Shown piece after piece: positions 6,782-14,935 of a DNA stretch of 17,435 nucleotides; position 1 is the first letter of the stretch; every line of letters starts with the position of its first letter. The notes under the pieces were generated by a model that was given only the letters and a program-made list of their open reading frames with translations, had not been told where the DNA came from and did not search any database. Location: assembly GCA_964621215.1 (NCBI GenBank), contig CAZULF010000039.1, forward strand, positions 1-17,435. Direction: 5' to 3'. Both the position numbers and the translations under genes were made by a program. The stretch is from CAZULF01 sp964621215 (GTDB lineage Bacteria; Pseudomonadota; Gammaproteobacteria; UBA1113).

Positions 6782-8290
6782 TTATTCCAATAAAATTTTT
6801 TCGAGTTCAGCGTAAAGCACATGATGATGACGCTGCATCTCTAAGCGGCGCAAAAAAGATTGCATAATGATTTTATACAATTTTTCTTGCAGCACGATAT
6901 CCTCCACACCGGCATCGACTGAGGGGTTATCATTCACTTCTATGACATAGACTTTATCATTTACCTGCTTTAAATCAACCCCATAAAAGCCATCGCCAAT
7001 TAAATTAGCCGCTTTGATCGCTGTTTTTATCACTTTATCGGGGACGGCTTCTATAGGCAGTGTTTCAAAATCACCATCTTCTGGCGTGTCCGGCTTCCCA
7101 GGTTTATCATCCCAATGATAAATTTGCCAGTGATTTTTCGCCATATAATATTTACACGCAAAAATAGGGGTACGGTCAATAATACCAATACGCCAATCAA
7201 AAGGGGTGGGAATATATTCCTGACAGACAATCAAATCCGAACTACTTAAAAACTCCTCCAAGGCGTGTGCTAATTTTTCTTCAGTTTCGGCTTTTTTCAC
7301 GCCTTGTGAAAAAGAACTGTCTGGTTGTTTCAACACACAAGGTAACCCCAATTCAGATATGATCAAATCTTTATTATCTTTATGTACGATCAACGTTTTT
7401 GGTGTCGGGACACGTGCTTTTTGCAATAACTCTGTTAAATACACTTTGTTAGTACACTTCACTATGGACTCCGGATCATCCAATACCACCATGCCCTCCG
7501 CATGTGCCCGCCGAGCAAAACGATACGTGTAATGATTTACCGCTGTAGTATCTCGAATAAATAATGCATCAAAATAAGGAATACGACCATAATCATCTTT
7601 AGTAATGAGCTCTGTGCTAAAACCACAATTTTCAGCCGCTTCAGCAAAGAGTTGTAGCGCTTTTTTATTAGAAGGAGGAACCTTATCTTCTGGATTGATT
7701 AAAATCGCCAGATCATAAATGGCTGAAGATTTTTTCGCACCGTCATGACGTTTTTTGTTAAAAAATTCTTTGGCAAATTTAGCCACAAAATTTTTATGCT
7801 TCTCTAAAATTTCAGTAACTGGGATAGCAGAAATATCTTGCAAAACCCATTTCTTTTTCTTGCAAAATTGGGCCCTTAACAATGGAGCAGGAAATAAACC
7901 ATATAATTGCTTAGCGAGTTTATCATAAGAAGGAGAAACATTATGCCCGAAATAAATGCTCAAGGTAAAATGATCTGAGGTTAATCGCTTCAATTTTTTC
8001 TGAATCATTTTGTCGACTTCATCAGAAATAACACGAGTAATACTTAAGGATTTTAAATCTTGAATCGTGGTGATGTTGGGAAAAATTTTATGTCCTCGCG
8101 CTTCCGCCAATAAAGACACGTAATAACCCGTGCTTTGGTATTTGTAGGAGCGACATAAATTCAACACACGTACATTACGCAACTCTGCATAATGGGGGTC
8201 GGTCAAATAGGTTTTCGCTGAAACTAATTCGACTCCTGTCGTATCAAACTCCCAGTCAGATTTCTTATTCAGCACAATCAGATTTTGCAT
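6782..8290 (-). CDS. RimK-like ATP-grasp ligase with N-terminal extension domain
   Basis: This is a 502-residue two-domain protein. The C-terminal part (about 270-480) is an ATP-grasp ligase of the RimK/glutathione-synthetase type. It has nucleotide-binding K321 in CVLKQPDSSFSQGV, DWRIGII, YGVDLK and the Mg-binding E451/N455 in VIEVNDNPSVDAG. Such enzymes form an acyl-phosphate and couple a carboxylate to an amino group; RimK itself adds glutamates to ribosomal protein S6. The N-terminal part (about 1-150, including RVLNLCRSYKYQSTGYYVSLLAEARGH) matches what I know as the RLAN domain preceding some RimK-like ATP-grasp proteins. A Lys-rich linker near 185-200 separates the parts. It is far longer than E. 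coli RimK (300 residues), so it is not the S6 enzyme. It lies 24 bases after the C39-like gene and 2 bases before the GCS2 gene. Confidence 0.88.
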   Translation of the reverse strand: MQNLIVLNKKSDWEFDTTGVELVSAKTYLTDPHYAELRNVRVLNLCRSYKYQSTGYYVSLLAEARGHKIFPNITTIQDLKSLSITRVISDEVDKMIQKKLKRLTSDHFTLSIYFGHNVSPSYDKLAKQLYGLFPAPLLRAQFCKKKKWVLQDISAIPVTEILEKHKNFVAKFAKEFFNKKRHDGAKKSSAIYDLAILINPEDKVPPSNKKALQLFAEAAENCGFSTELITKDDYGRIPYFDALFIRDTTAVNHYTYRFARRAHAEGMVVLDDPESIVKCTNKVYLTELLQKARVPTPKTLIVHKDNKDLIISELGLPCVLKQPDSSFSQGVKKAETEEKLAHALEEFLSSSDLIVCQEYIPTPFDWRIGIIDRTPIFACKYYMAKNHWQIYHWDDKPGKPDTPEDGDFETLPIEAVPDKVIKTAIKAANLIGDGFYGVDLKQVNDKVYVIEVNDNPSVDAGVEDIVLQEKLYKIIMQSFLRRLEMQRHHHVLYAELEKILLE

Positions 8291-8314
8291 GTTCCCTCGC
8301 TTTGTAAACAGACC

Positions 8315-9028
8315 CTACTTCCTTTTTTCGATAATTAAAAAATTTGAATCATAAGTCAATATCCCTAGCAGGATAGAGTTAATTAAACGATTCACCTTCA
8401 CAGAATAATATTTACTTTGAAAAACTGGATTTTCTGGATAGGGATCCGCCACTACAATGTGGTGTGTTTCTTCATCATATCCGCTTAATACCACAAAGTG
8501 GCCACTCGGTTTGCCACTGATATCATCGCTCACAGTAGTTTGATTATCGGGGCTAACTTCACGCGCACAACGATAAAGATAAGTTGAACTTAAGCCCGCC
8601 AGAATGGGAACCTTTTTACGAAAATACTTGGCTAGCAGCGAAGGCGTTAAATCTTCAAATAAAATTTGCCCGCCGAGTTTTAAGAAATCAATATAGGCTT
8701 GGGTCGCATGTTTAAATTGTCTGGATTTTTTTACAGTACTCTGTGCACTTAATTTTTCAATTAATAATTCTACCGTCGTTGTTTCATTATTAAACCAAGT
8801 GGGATCAAACATAGTGAGATTGTATGTGTATATTTTGGCTGAATATCCACGTTTCAAGGCGTGACAGGCTAGCATTACCGCTAAAGTTCCGCCGCCTTCA
8901 ACATAGGTGACTTCCCCAATCACTTGTTCCAAAGAGATATCCTCACCATAGTACTGATAAATAGCGTGCAAGCTGGTTGGCCCGCAAGTGACATCGGTAG
9001 GCTGGGTGCGGATTTTTATTGGTAACAT
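8315..9028 (-). CDS. C39-like papain-fold cysteine peptidase
   Basis: A 237-residue protein resembling the C39-like peptidases often found next to RimK-family ligases. The catalytic triad can be read: C15 in VTCGPTSLHAIYQYYG with Q9 as a possible oxyanion residue, H177 in SGHFVVLSGYD, and D195 in VADPY. There is no signal peptide, transmembrane segment or ABC transporter domain, so it should act in the cytoplasm, unlike bacteriocin-exporter C39 domains. The ATG at 9028 is preferred to a TTG three codons upstream because AGGA lies about 10 bases ahead of the ATG but only 1-2 bases ahead of the TTG. It is the first gene of the four-gene cluster. It probably trims or removes the peptide-like product or conjugate made by the two ligases, or hydrolyses a related amide. 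That role is inferred from context. Confidence 0.83.
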   Translation of the reverse strand: MLPIKIRTQPTDVTCGPTSLHAIYQYYGEDISLEQVIGEVTYVEGGGTLAVMLACHALKRGYSAKIYTYNLTMFDPTWFNNETTTVELLIEKLSAQSTVKKSRQFKHATQAYIDFLKLGGQILFEDLTPSLLAKYFRKKVPILAGLSSTYLYRCAREVSPDNQTTVSDDISGKPSGHFVVLSGYDEETHHIVVADPYPENPVFQSKYYSVKVNRLINSILLGILTYDSNFLIIEKRK

Positions 9029-9113
9029 AATGGACAATTCCTATAAGAAGCAATAAGTTAAGTCTAGTACATTTAAAACAAAAATGTCCGGTCTTAGAAC
9101 ATAAAAGTCAATT

Positions 9114-9191
9114 CGTCGTCCCGCGGCTTGTCCGCGGGATCCAGAATGCATCGACACACCATGGATCCCACGGACAAGTCGCGGGACGACG
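9114..9191. repeat. 78-bp palindromic element with 30-bp imperfect arms
   Basis: The left arm (9114-9143) and right arm (9162-9191) are reverse complements at 28 of 30 positions, around an 18-base centre. The left arm also folds alone: CCCGCGG and CCGCGGG flank CTTGT. Read in one frame it gives VVPRLVRGIHG, a peptide known to me from spurious short ORFs made by dispersed palindromic repeats in alpha- and gammaproteobacteria. It fills the gap between the rarA stop codon (12 bases away) and the C39-like operon. It is probably a non-autonomous mobile repeat and may also stop rarA transcription. The rest of the gap (9029-9113) shows no gene. Confidence 0.88.
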
Positions 9192-9203
9192 AGAGCGGAA
9201 CGA

Positions 9204-10532
9204 TTATTCGCCCTTATCCCCATCTAACTGCCGCAACCAGGCTAACTTTTCACGAATCTGCTTTTCTAAACCGCGGTCGGCCGGTTGATAATAGGCACGA
9301 GGAGATAGACCTTCAGGGAAATAGTTTTCCCCTGCGGCATAAGCATGGGGTTCGTCATGGACATAACGATACGCCTTGCCAAAACCTAACTCTTTCATCA
9401 GCTTCGTCGGGGCATTACGCAGGTGTATCGGCACGTCTAATGTGCCATGACTTTTCACCTCGTCCATCACTGTATTAAACGCCATATAGGCCGCATTGCT
9501 TTTGGCGGCACACGCCATGTAAATTACTGCTTGGGCAATGGCTAGCTCACCTTCTGGGCTTCCTAAACGTTCCTGCACATCCCAAGCTTGTAATGCCAAC
9601 GTTAACGCTCGCGGATCAGCAATGCCAATATCTTCAATCGCCATACGGATTACACGCCTAGCGATGTATAACGGATCGCAACCTCCATCCAACATACGGG
9701 CAAACCAATATAAGGCAGCGTCAGGTGATGAACCACGGACGGATTTATGTAAAGCCGAAATCAAATCATAGAAAATATCCCCACCTTTATCATACTGACG
9801 AATGTTGGTGGCTAGTAACTGTTTCAGCAGCGCCTCGGTAATATGTAACGTGGATTGCTCTGGTTGTTCTGCTTCGGTTAAGCCAATTAACACATCTAAC
9901 ATATTCAGTGCATTACGCGCATCACCGTCGGCAGCTAGGGCCAATTGCTGTTGTAGCGTGATAGGAAAATCGATTTCAAGATCACCAAAGCCACGCTCTT
10001 TATCGGTTAATGCTTGTTGAATAATCGCTAAAATATCTTCGGTAGTTAATCGCTTTAACACATATACTCGCAAACGCGATAACAACGCATTATTAATTTC
10101 AAACGACGGATTTTCTGTGGTTGCACCAATTAATGTGACCGTACCATCTTCCACAAAAGGTAATAACGCATCTTGCTGCGATTTATTAAAGCGATGGATT
10201 TCATCAATAAATAAAATGGTCGGTTGTGGCGATATTTTTGCTTGTTCGACTGCTGCACGGATATCGCGTACGCCGGACATGACAGCAGAAAGGGGCATCC
10301 AATGCGCCTGCCCTTGTTGGGCTAATAAACGCGCTAGCGTGGTTTTGCCGCAACCCGGCGGCCCCCATAAAATCATGGAATGGCGACGTCCTTGCTCTGC
10401 CATCATACGTAAGGGTTTGCCTGGATTCAGCAAATGCGCTTGCCCGATAAATTCATTTAATGTACGCGGCCGCATGCGCATGGCCAAAGGAGCGTCGTTG
10501 GTTATTTTTTTTACAAATAGTTCTTGTGTCAT
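9204..10532 (-). CDS. rarA: Replication-associated recombination protein A (RarA/MgsA)
   Basis: A 442-residue AAA+ ATPase of the RarA/WRNIP1 family that acts at stalled replication forks and interacts with single-stranded DNA-binding protein. The order is standard: MRPRTLNEFIGQAHLL, Walker A GPPGCGKTT at 57-65, Walker B ILFIDEIHRF around residue 100, sensor-1 GATTENPSFEIN, then SRLRVYVLKRL. The C-terminal oligomerisation domain contains ARMLDGGCDPLYIARRV and ends with the typical GYRY/YFPEGL-like region (KAYRYVHDEPHAYA...YFPEGLSPRAYYQP). The ATG at 10532 (GAG about 9 bases upstream) gives the normal N-terminus; a start at 10580 would add 16 basic residues unlike the family and cover the inverted repeat upstream. 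It is divergent from the ankyrin gene with an 88-bp gap. Confidence 0.97.
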   Translation of the reverse strand: MTQELFVKKITNDAPLAMRMRPRTLNEFIGQAHLLNPGKPLRMMAEQGRRHSMILWGPPGCGKTTLARLLAQQGQAHWMPLSAVMSGVRDIRAAVEQAKISPQPTILFIDEIHRFNKSQQDALLPFVEDGTVTLIGATTENPSFEINNALLSRLRVYVLKRLTTEDILAIIQQALTDKERGFGDLEIDFPITLQQQLALAADGDARNALNMLDVLIGLTEAEQPEQSTLHITEALLKQLLATNIRQYDKGGDIFYDLISALHKSVRGSSPDAALYWFARMLDGGCDPLYIARRVIRMAIEDIGIADPRALTLALQAWDVQERLGSPEGELAIAQAVIYMACAAKSNAAYMAFNTVMDEVKSHGTLDVPIHLRNAPTKLMKELGFGKAYRYVHDEPHAYAAGENYFPEGLSPRAYYQPADRGLEKQIREKLAWLRQLDGDKGE

Positions 10533-10543
10533 AGTCTTATCTC

Positions 10544-10588
10544 GTGGTACAATTTTTATCCTACTTTTGAGTCTCTTCATTGTACCAC
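10544..10588. promoter_or_regulatory. Divergent promoter region with perfect 10-bp inverted repeat
   Basis: GTGGTACAAT (10544-10553) and ATTGTACCAC (10579-10588) are exact reverse complements separated by 25 bases. Each arm contains TACAAT, one mismatch from a -10 box, facing inward: the left one would serve the ankyrin gene, the right one rarA. No convincing -35 hexamer pairs with either. The element could be an operator or two overlapping face-to-face promoters. Confidence 0.5.
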
Positions 10589-10620
10589 TTATGCATGGCA
10601 GAGAAGAGGCTTACTTTGGA

Positions 10621-13600
10621 ATGATTATTATAGCTATGCGCAAAGATACGTCCTTACATACTGCTACCAGAAATAGCCAATTAGAGGTTGTACAATCTTT
10701 ATTAAATACACACCCAACCGATATCTGTGTTCGAAATGATGAAAATCTCACGCCCTTACATCTCGCTATTCGAACTGGATGTGTTGCTAGGAGTCTTTTG
10801 TTACTAGAACAACATCGTCAAAATAATCACAAAATAGCATTTAATTGGGAAAATGAAGAAGATTACTCATTACTGCATTTTGGTGCACTTATGGGAAGTT
10901 GGGAAGTATTTAAGGAATTAACTGATTTAGTCACACTCCCAATAACTATATCCGACATTATGTTGTCAAAAAAACTCCATGGCAACTCTGTCTTACACTA
11001 TGCAGTTTATTCAGGGAGTTCTACGTTTAGCAGCTCGTGTTTAAATATGTTAAATGAAGAAGAGCAATATACTGCTATTACTACTGCCAATAATGTGGGT
11101 CAAACCTCCTTATACTGGGCCGCATATCGAGGAAATGATTCCAACCTCGCAGAAATGCTTGCTAAAATTCAATTGCAATGTGAAAGAAATAACCATGAAT
11201 TAGCTTCTAAATTATTTGGTAAAGATCGATATGGTTATACCCTACGCCATGCCGCAGCGATATCAGGAAATGCGACATGTGTTAAACTTGTATTGGAATA
11301 TCAAAAAAAATGCCCCGATACAAATACCCCTGCTGAAAATCATCCCACTAACTTGATTCGGCTCTCTACCGATTTTATAACCTACCCCGAAGTAAGTAAT
11401 ACTGGATACCCTATCTTATCCACTACTCCTTTAGAGTTAGCGGCATTTTCTGGTAATTCACAAAGCGTAAGATATTTTATCTCTGAATTAGGAAACCACA
11501 TAAATGCGCTTTCTATCGGTTCCTCTCAGCAGACTCTGTTCATACAAAATCAAATCCAAGCCTTTTTTGATTCAGAAATTTTGCCCCCATTATGCAGGGG
11601 AGAAATCATCCCTGAACAATGGTATAACTTAATTTATTCTGATACATCCCTTCTAAGCAAGATAAAGCCTAAACCTATTTTTCGTATTAATCTACAACAC
11701 GTAGTTGAGGAATTACAACAATCTCATCATCTATATGAAGGGGTATTAAATAAAATTAATGATCCCAACACACAACTTGGAAGAGCATTCGAAAACGAGA
11801 CTCATTACCGCCATGCACTAAACAACCTCGCGAATACCTCTGCTACCTATCCGCCAGAAAGAACGACTCGAAGCAACACGCTCACTACCTCCGTAACACC
11901 TATAATAAAATACAGTGTTCTAAGCTATGAGCGATCTTTATATAAAGCTCTTCGAAATAACAACATTCGTTCAGCAGATGAAATAATTTCTTTACTCGGT
12001 AACGAGCGTATTAAATCACTTATCCACTGCAACCCAAACATATTAAAGTTAGCAGTAAAATTACAGCCATTTCTTTTAGAGAAGTTAATTCGAATCTTAG
12101 GAGATAATGCTGCTAGCTTCATTTTAAGAAGCGATATTTTTAGCTGTACCTTAATACACTATGCATCAGTTTACCCAAATAGTGCTCAAGTTTCTCTTTT
12201 ACTTAATGCTTTAGGCGAACATAAAACTGAAATATCAACTAAAAAAACTATTAGCCGTAGGCGATATTTACAGCATCTTAGTGAATTCGGTAGCATCGAC
12301 CCACGACTCACTCGTCAAAGAACGCCGCTGCAACTTGCCGCTTATACAGGAAATGTAGATAGTATGCGTTTCTTACTTGAGGCTTCGAACATACCAATAT
12401 GCGATATTTTTTCTGTCGATGAAGAGGGTAATACCAGTTTTCATTTAATTGCTTTAAGTACTAATCCCGCAGGTATTCAGTTATTGATCGATTCCATTAA
12501 GCGATTTGATCCGAATAACTGGTCAGACAGAATTACCTCCATTATTTCTATGCAAAATAATAATTACGATACTGTATTGCATTATGCGGCTGGATCTGGT
12601 TGCGAAAAATGTGCTGCGCTTATCGTTGATCACTTAAGTCAATCTGACTCCTCTCTTCTTGGTCTTCTTTATCAATCTAATCAATATCGCCTTACCCCGC
12701 TCCATTTTGCTATGCGCGGTAATAATTCCACTATTTTGAACAGACTGCTCGCATTAGCCGGTGAAAATGTTCAGAGCCTACTCGCTAAAAAAATCACCGT
12801 GGGGGACCTCGAGAAGGTTGAAGAAAAATATTATTCTTTGAATAATACTATCTTACATTTAGGGACTAAATATGCTGATGAAGGCTGCTTTATAATTATT
12901 TTATCAAAAATACAGTCCATCGAAGAACTTCGCTCTTTATGTGAGCCCAATAGCGCAGGAGAAACACCTCTCTATTTGGCTGCTTATTATGGTAAACACA
13001 AGCTTATTAAGCAATTTATAAATAAGGCAAAATCATTAAAAGCCTCTTCTCGCTTCTGTTTTAGTGACGATACTGTAATGTATGCTGATATATTCCATGC
13101 TGACCAGATAACCAACACTGGCCATACGCTTTTACATGCAGCGGCTGCCTCAAATAATACAGCCTGCGTAGAGCTCATTATTAAAGAACTACTGGGTCAC
13201 AATAAAGCAACCGAGCTCGCCTATAAAAAAAGCTGTTTTAAAGAAAAATATACAGAACAAAAAACGGCATTTACTCAATATGTTACAAGAAACTCGCTTG
13301 GTGAACATTCAGCACTCGATTTTGCTATAAAAAAGAGAAACTTTGAAAGCGTTCTTGTTTTTGTGCAACTGTTAGGAAAAAAAACTAACGCTATCGTAAC
13401 ATTTTATTTGCACCAGTCCTCAATATTAACGCAAGCCACAAATAAATTTTATGATGATATTCTTCTGAGATTTTCACAAGATGGATTTATAACAGACCAT
13501 GAGGCAAAAATTGTTTGTCCTGATACACTCTGTGAACGCTTAAAAACAAATTACGCCAATGACAATTTGATGCTAGAAAAAGCAATTGACAATAGTAGTT

Positions 13601-13782
13601 TATTAGGCCAATTAATGCGAAATGATAACGCTTGGAGTCTCTTCTCTAATCGGATAACAGCAATTGTTGAGCTTATTGAAACTAATAAAAAAATGTTACG
13701 AGACCCATTAAATGAGAATCCAGATTCTCAAACTATAGACGCTGCCACAGAAACTGCGGTATTTCACTTAAACACGTTGTAA
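10621..13782 (+). CDS. Large ankyrin-repeat protein, candidate host-directed effector
   Basis: A 1053-residue protein with about 15 ankyrin-like repeats in two blocks. Block one has repeats starting near residues 10, 42, 81, 120, 161, 205 and 268 (for example LTPLHLAIRTG and TPLELAAFSG). Block two has repeats near 507, 566, 603, 648, 690, 740, 780, 834 and 894 (for example ETPLYLAAYYG and HTLLHAAAASNN). Residues about 300-500 and 930-1053 carry no clear repeat and are of unknown fold. No signal peptide, membrane segment or catalytic motif is visible. The ATG at 10621 is chosen because AGAGG lies 11 bases upstream; ATGs at 10591 and 10636 remain possible. Ankyrin proteins of this size in Legionellales are often type IV secretion effectors that bind host proteins. 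That role is inference, since no secretion-system gene is here. The gene is AT-richer than its neighbours and ends 18 bases from the convergent transpeptidase gene. Confidence 0.88.
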   Translation: MIIIAMRKDTSLHTATRNSQLEVVQSLLNTHPTDICVRNDENLTPLHLAIRTGCVARSLLLLEQHRQNNHKIAFNWENEEDYSLLHFGALMGSWEVFKELTDLVTLPITISDIMLSKKLHGNSVLHYAVYSGSSTFSSSCLNMLNEEEQYTAITTANNVGQTSLYWAAYRGNDSNLAEMLAKIQLQCERNNHELASKLFGKDRYGYTLRHAAAISGNATCVKLVLEYQKKCPDTNTPAENHPTNLIRLSTDFITYPEVSNTGYPILSTTPLELAAFSGNSQSVRYFISELGNHINALSIGSSQQTLFIQNQIQAFFDSEILPPLCRGEIIPEQWYNLIYSDTSLLSKIKPKPIFRINLQHVVEELQQSHHLYEGVLNKINDPNTQLGRAFENETHYRHALNNLANTSATYPPERTTRSNTLTTSVTPIIKYSVLSYERSLYKALRNNNIRSADEIISLLGNERIKSLIHCNPNILKLAVKLQPFLLEKLIRILGDNAASFILRSDIFSCTLIHYASVYPNSAQVSLLLNALGEHKTEISTKKTISRRRYLQHLSEFGSIDPRLTRQRTPLQLAAYTGNVDSMRFLLEASNIPICDIFSVDEEGNTSFHLIALSTNPAGIQLLIDSIKRFDPNNWSDRITSIISMQNNNYDTVLHYAAGSGCEKCAALIVDHLSQSDSSLLGLLYQSNQYRLTPLHFAMRGNNSTILNRLLALAGENVQSLLAKKITVGDLEKVEEKYYSLNNTILHLGTKYADEGCFIIILSKIQSIEELRSLCEPNSAGETPLYLAAYYGKHKLIKQFINKAKSLKASSRFCFSDDTVMYADIFHADQITNTGHTLLHAAAASNNTACVELIIKELLGHNKATELAYKKSCFKEKYTEQKTAFTQYVTRNSLGEHSALDFAIKKRNFESVLVFVQLLGKKTNAIVTFYLHQSSILTQATNKFYDDILLRFSQDGFITDHEAKIVCPDTLCERLKTNYANDNLMLEKAIDNSSLLGQLMRNDNAWSLFSNRITAIVELIETNKKMLRDPLNENPDSQTIDAATETAVFHLNTL

Positions 13783-13800
13783 TCGTTGTAGCCCATTCCT

Positions 13801-14763
13801 CTACCGCTTAATAATTTTTTCATACCACTTTTTTTCAGGCGGAGCACTGGAAGACATTTTTCCTATGACAGTAGGAATTCCGGTTTGCTGATGCGCTACT
13901 TCCGCAACTTTTTTCCATTGAAGATCAGCTGGCTGATTCGCAGTAATTTTGTCGATTGAATCAACCCATAATGAAGATAAATTACCATTAAATTGATTAC
14001 GTTGCTCCTTTAAAGGCTGGTGCGCTTCCAAAAATAACTCTCCGTCTGACCAGCCAGTTTTGTAGGGTTGATTGACAATGGTAACTGGCGTTCCTATTGC
14101 GATTAAAGGAAATAATTTCTCAATACTTTCTGGATACATGCGAATACATCCTGCACTTGCACGCAAGCCCACACCTTCAGGACGATTAGTGCTGTGAATT
14201 AAGTAATTGGGCAGGCTGAGACGCATTGCAAACCTACCCAACGGATTATCAGGCCCTGGTCCAATTTCTTTCGGTAAAATAATGCCTTGTGATGCCATGT
14301 CTGCAGCAATCGATGCAGGCACATGCCACGTGGGATCCTCAATTTTTTCTTTAATCGTAAATGTCCCTTCCGGAGTATCCCAACCTTGACGACCAATACC
14401 AATCGGTTCAGTAATCACAATATTTTCTGCAGGAGGAAAATAGTATAAACGCAATTCAGCGAGATTAATAATAATCCCTTGATGTGGTGCATTGGGTAAA
14501 ACGTAACGCGTAGGAATAACTACACGTGAACCTGCCATGGCTTTTAATGGATTTAAATGTGGGTTTGCTTCTAATAGTTCGTAATAGCCAATATCATAAC
14601 TTTGAGCAAATGCATTTAATGTTTGTCCGCCATTTAATGTACCTGTTTGCAATTCACCCACAACATCACTGTTGGGAAGTAGTGGATATGTTGCTGCTGA
14701 AGCATTAGAAAAAGTTAGCAGCATTGCAGCCGTCATTAACAGGCACCTGAAAGAAAATAACAT
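13801..14763 (-). CDS. Periplasmic L,D-transpeptidase (YkuD/ErfK type) with LysM-like domain
   Basis: A 320-residue exported enzyme. Residues 1-23 form a signal peptide (LLMTAAMLLTF core, cleavage after ASA). A LysM-like peptidoglycan-binding segment follows at about 42-85 (LNAFAQSYDIGYYELLEANPH, then VVIPTRYVLP). The YkuD domain starts at GIIINLAELRLYYFPP and contains H190 in IHSTNRP and the nucleophile C206 in ASAGCIRMYP, the H-x15-C pattern of the family. The enzyme forms 3-3 cross-links in peptidoglycan or attaches lipoprotein to it, as the E. coli ErfK/YbiS/YcfS group does; which of these is unknown. The C-terminal 80 residues extend past the catalytic domain, as in that group. GAGG lies about 11 bases before the ATG. 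A Ser/Ala-rich lipoprotein gene is divergent. Confidence 0.93.
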   Translation of the reverse strand: MLFSFRCLLMTAAMLLTFSNASAATYPLLPNSDVVGELQTGTLNGGQTLNAFAQSYDIGYYELLEANPHLNPLKAMAGSRVVIPTRYVLPNAPHQGIIINLAELRLYYFPPAENIVITEPIGIGRQGWDTPEGTFTIKEKIEDPTWHVPASIAADMASQGIILPKEIGPGPDNPLGRFAMRLSLPNYLIHSTNRPEGVGLRASAGCIRMYPESIEKLFPLIAIGTPVTIVNQPYKTGWSDGELFLEAHQPLKEQRNQFNGNLSSLWVDSIDKITANQPADLQWKKVAEVAHQQTGIPTVIGKMSSSAPPEKKWYEKIIKR

Positions 14764-14803
14764 ATTATTTTAACCTCAATCTTGTATAAAATTCGCTCTA
14801 CTT

Positions 14804-14831
14804 ATTATAGAGATGATATTTTACCTGTTAT
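14804..14831 (-). promoter_or_regulatory. Probable promoter of the L,D-transpeptidase gene
   Basis: On the minus strand ATAACA (plus 14826-14831) and a perfect TATAAT (plus 14804-14809) are 16 bases apart. This would leave a leader of roughly 35 bases before the ATG at 14763. The -35 box matches four of six consensus bases. Confidence 0.5.
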
Positions 14832-14879
14832 TTGTTCAAAAACATATCGTTAATGACAGAAAAAATTTGCATTTTCTCC

Positions 14880-14907
14880 AATAACCCGTTAGCTTTAATA
14901 GGTTATT
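14880..14907. promoter_or_regulatory. Inverted repeat ahead of the lipoprotein gene
   Basis: AATAACC (14880-14886) and GGTTATT (14901-14907) are exact reverse complements with a 14-base spacer, 16 bases before the AGGAG ribosome binding site. It may be an operator or a leader hairpin. It is too AT-rich and lacks a T run, so it is not a convincing terminator. Confidence 0.4.
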
Positions 14908-14935
14908 GTTCTGTTTAAACTTAGGAGTAAATTTC

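Noticed and set aside
8315..9028. Bacteriocin or microcin leader-processing system, suggested by the C39-like peptidase
   Set aside because: No ABC transporter, no double-glycine precursor and no immunity-like gene are nearby; the protein lacks membrane segments.
9041..9223. A 60-codon minus-strand open frame reading VVPRLVRGIHG
   Set aside because: It is produced by the palindromic repeat at 9114-9191, overlaps the end of rarA and matches a known pattern of spurious repeat-derived ORFs.
10117..10620. Upstream extension of the ankyrin frame by 168 codons
   Set aside because: It runs antisense through the conserved rarA coding region and its residues show no ankyrin pattern; the start at 10621 has a ribosome binding site.
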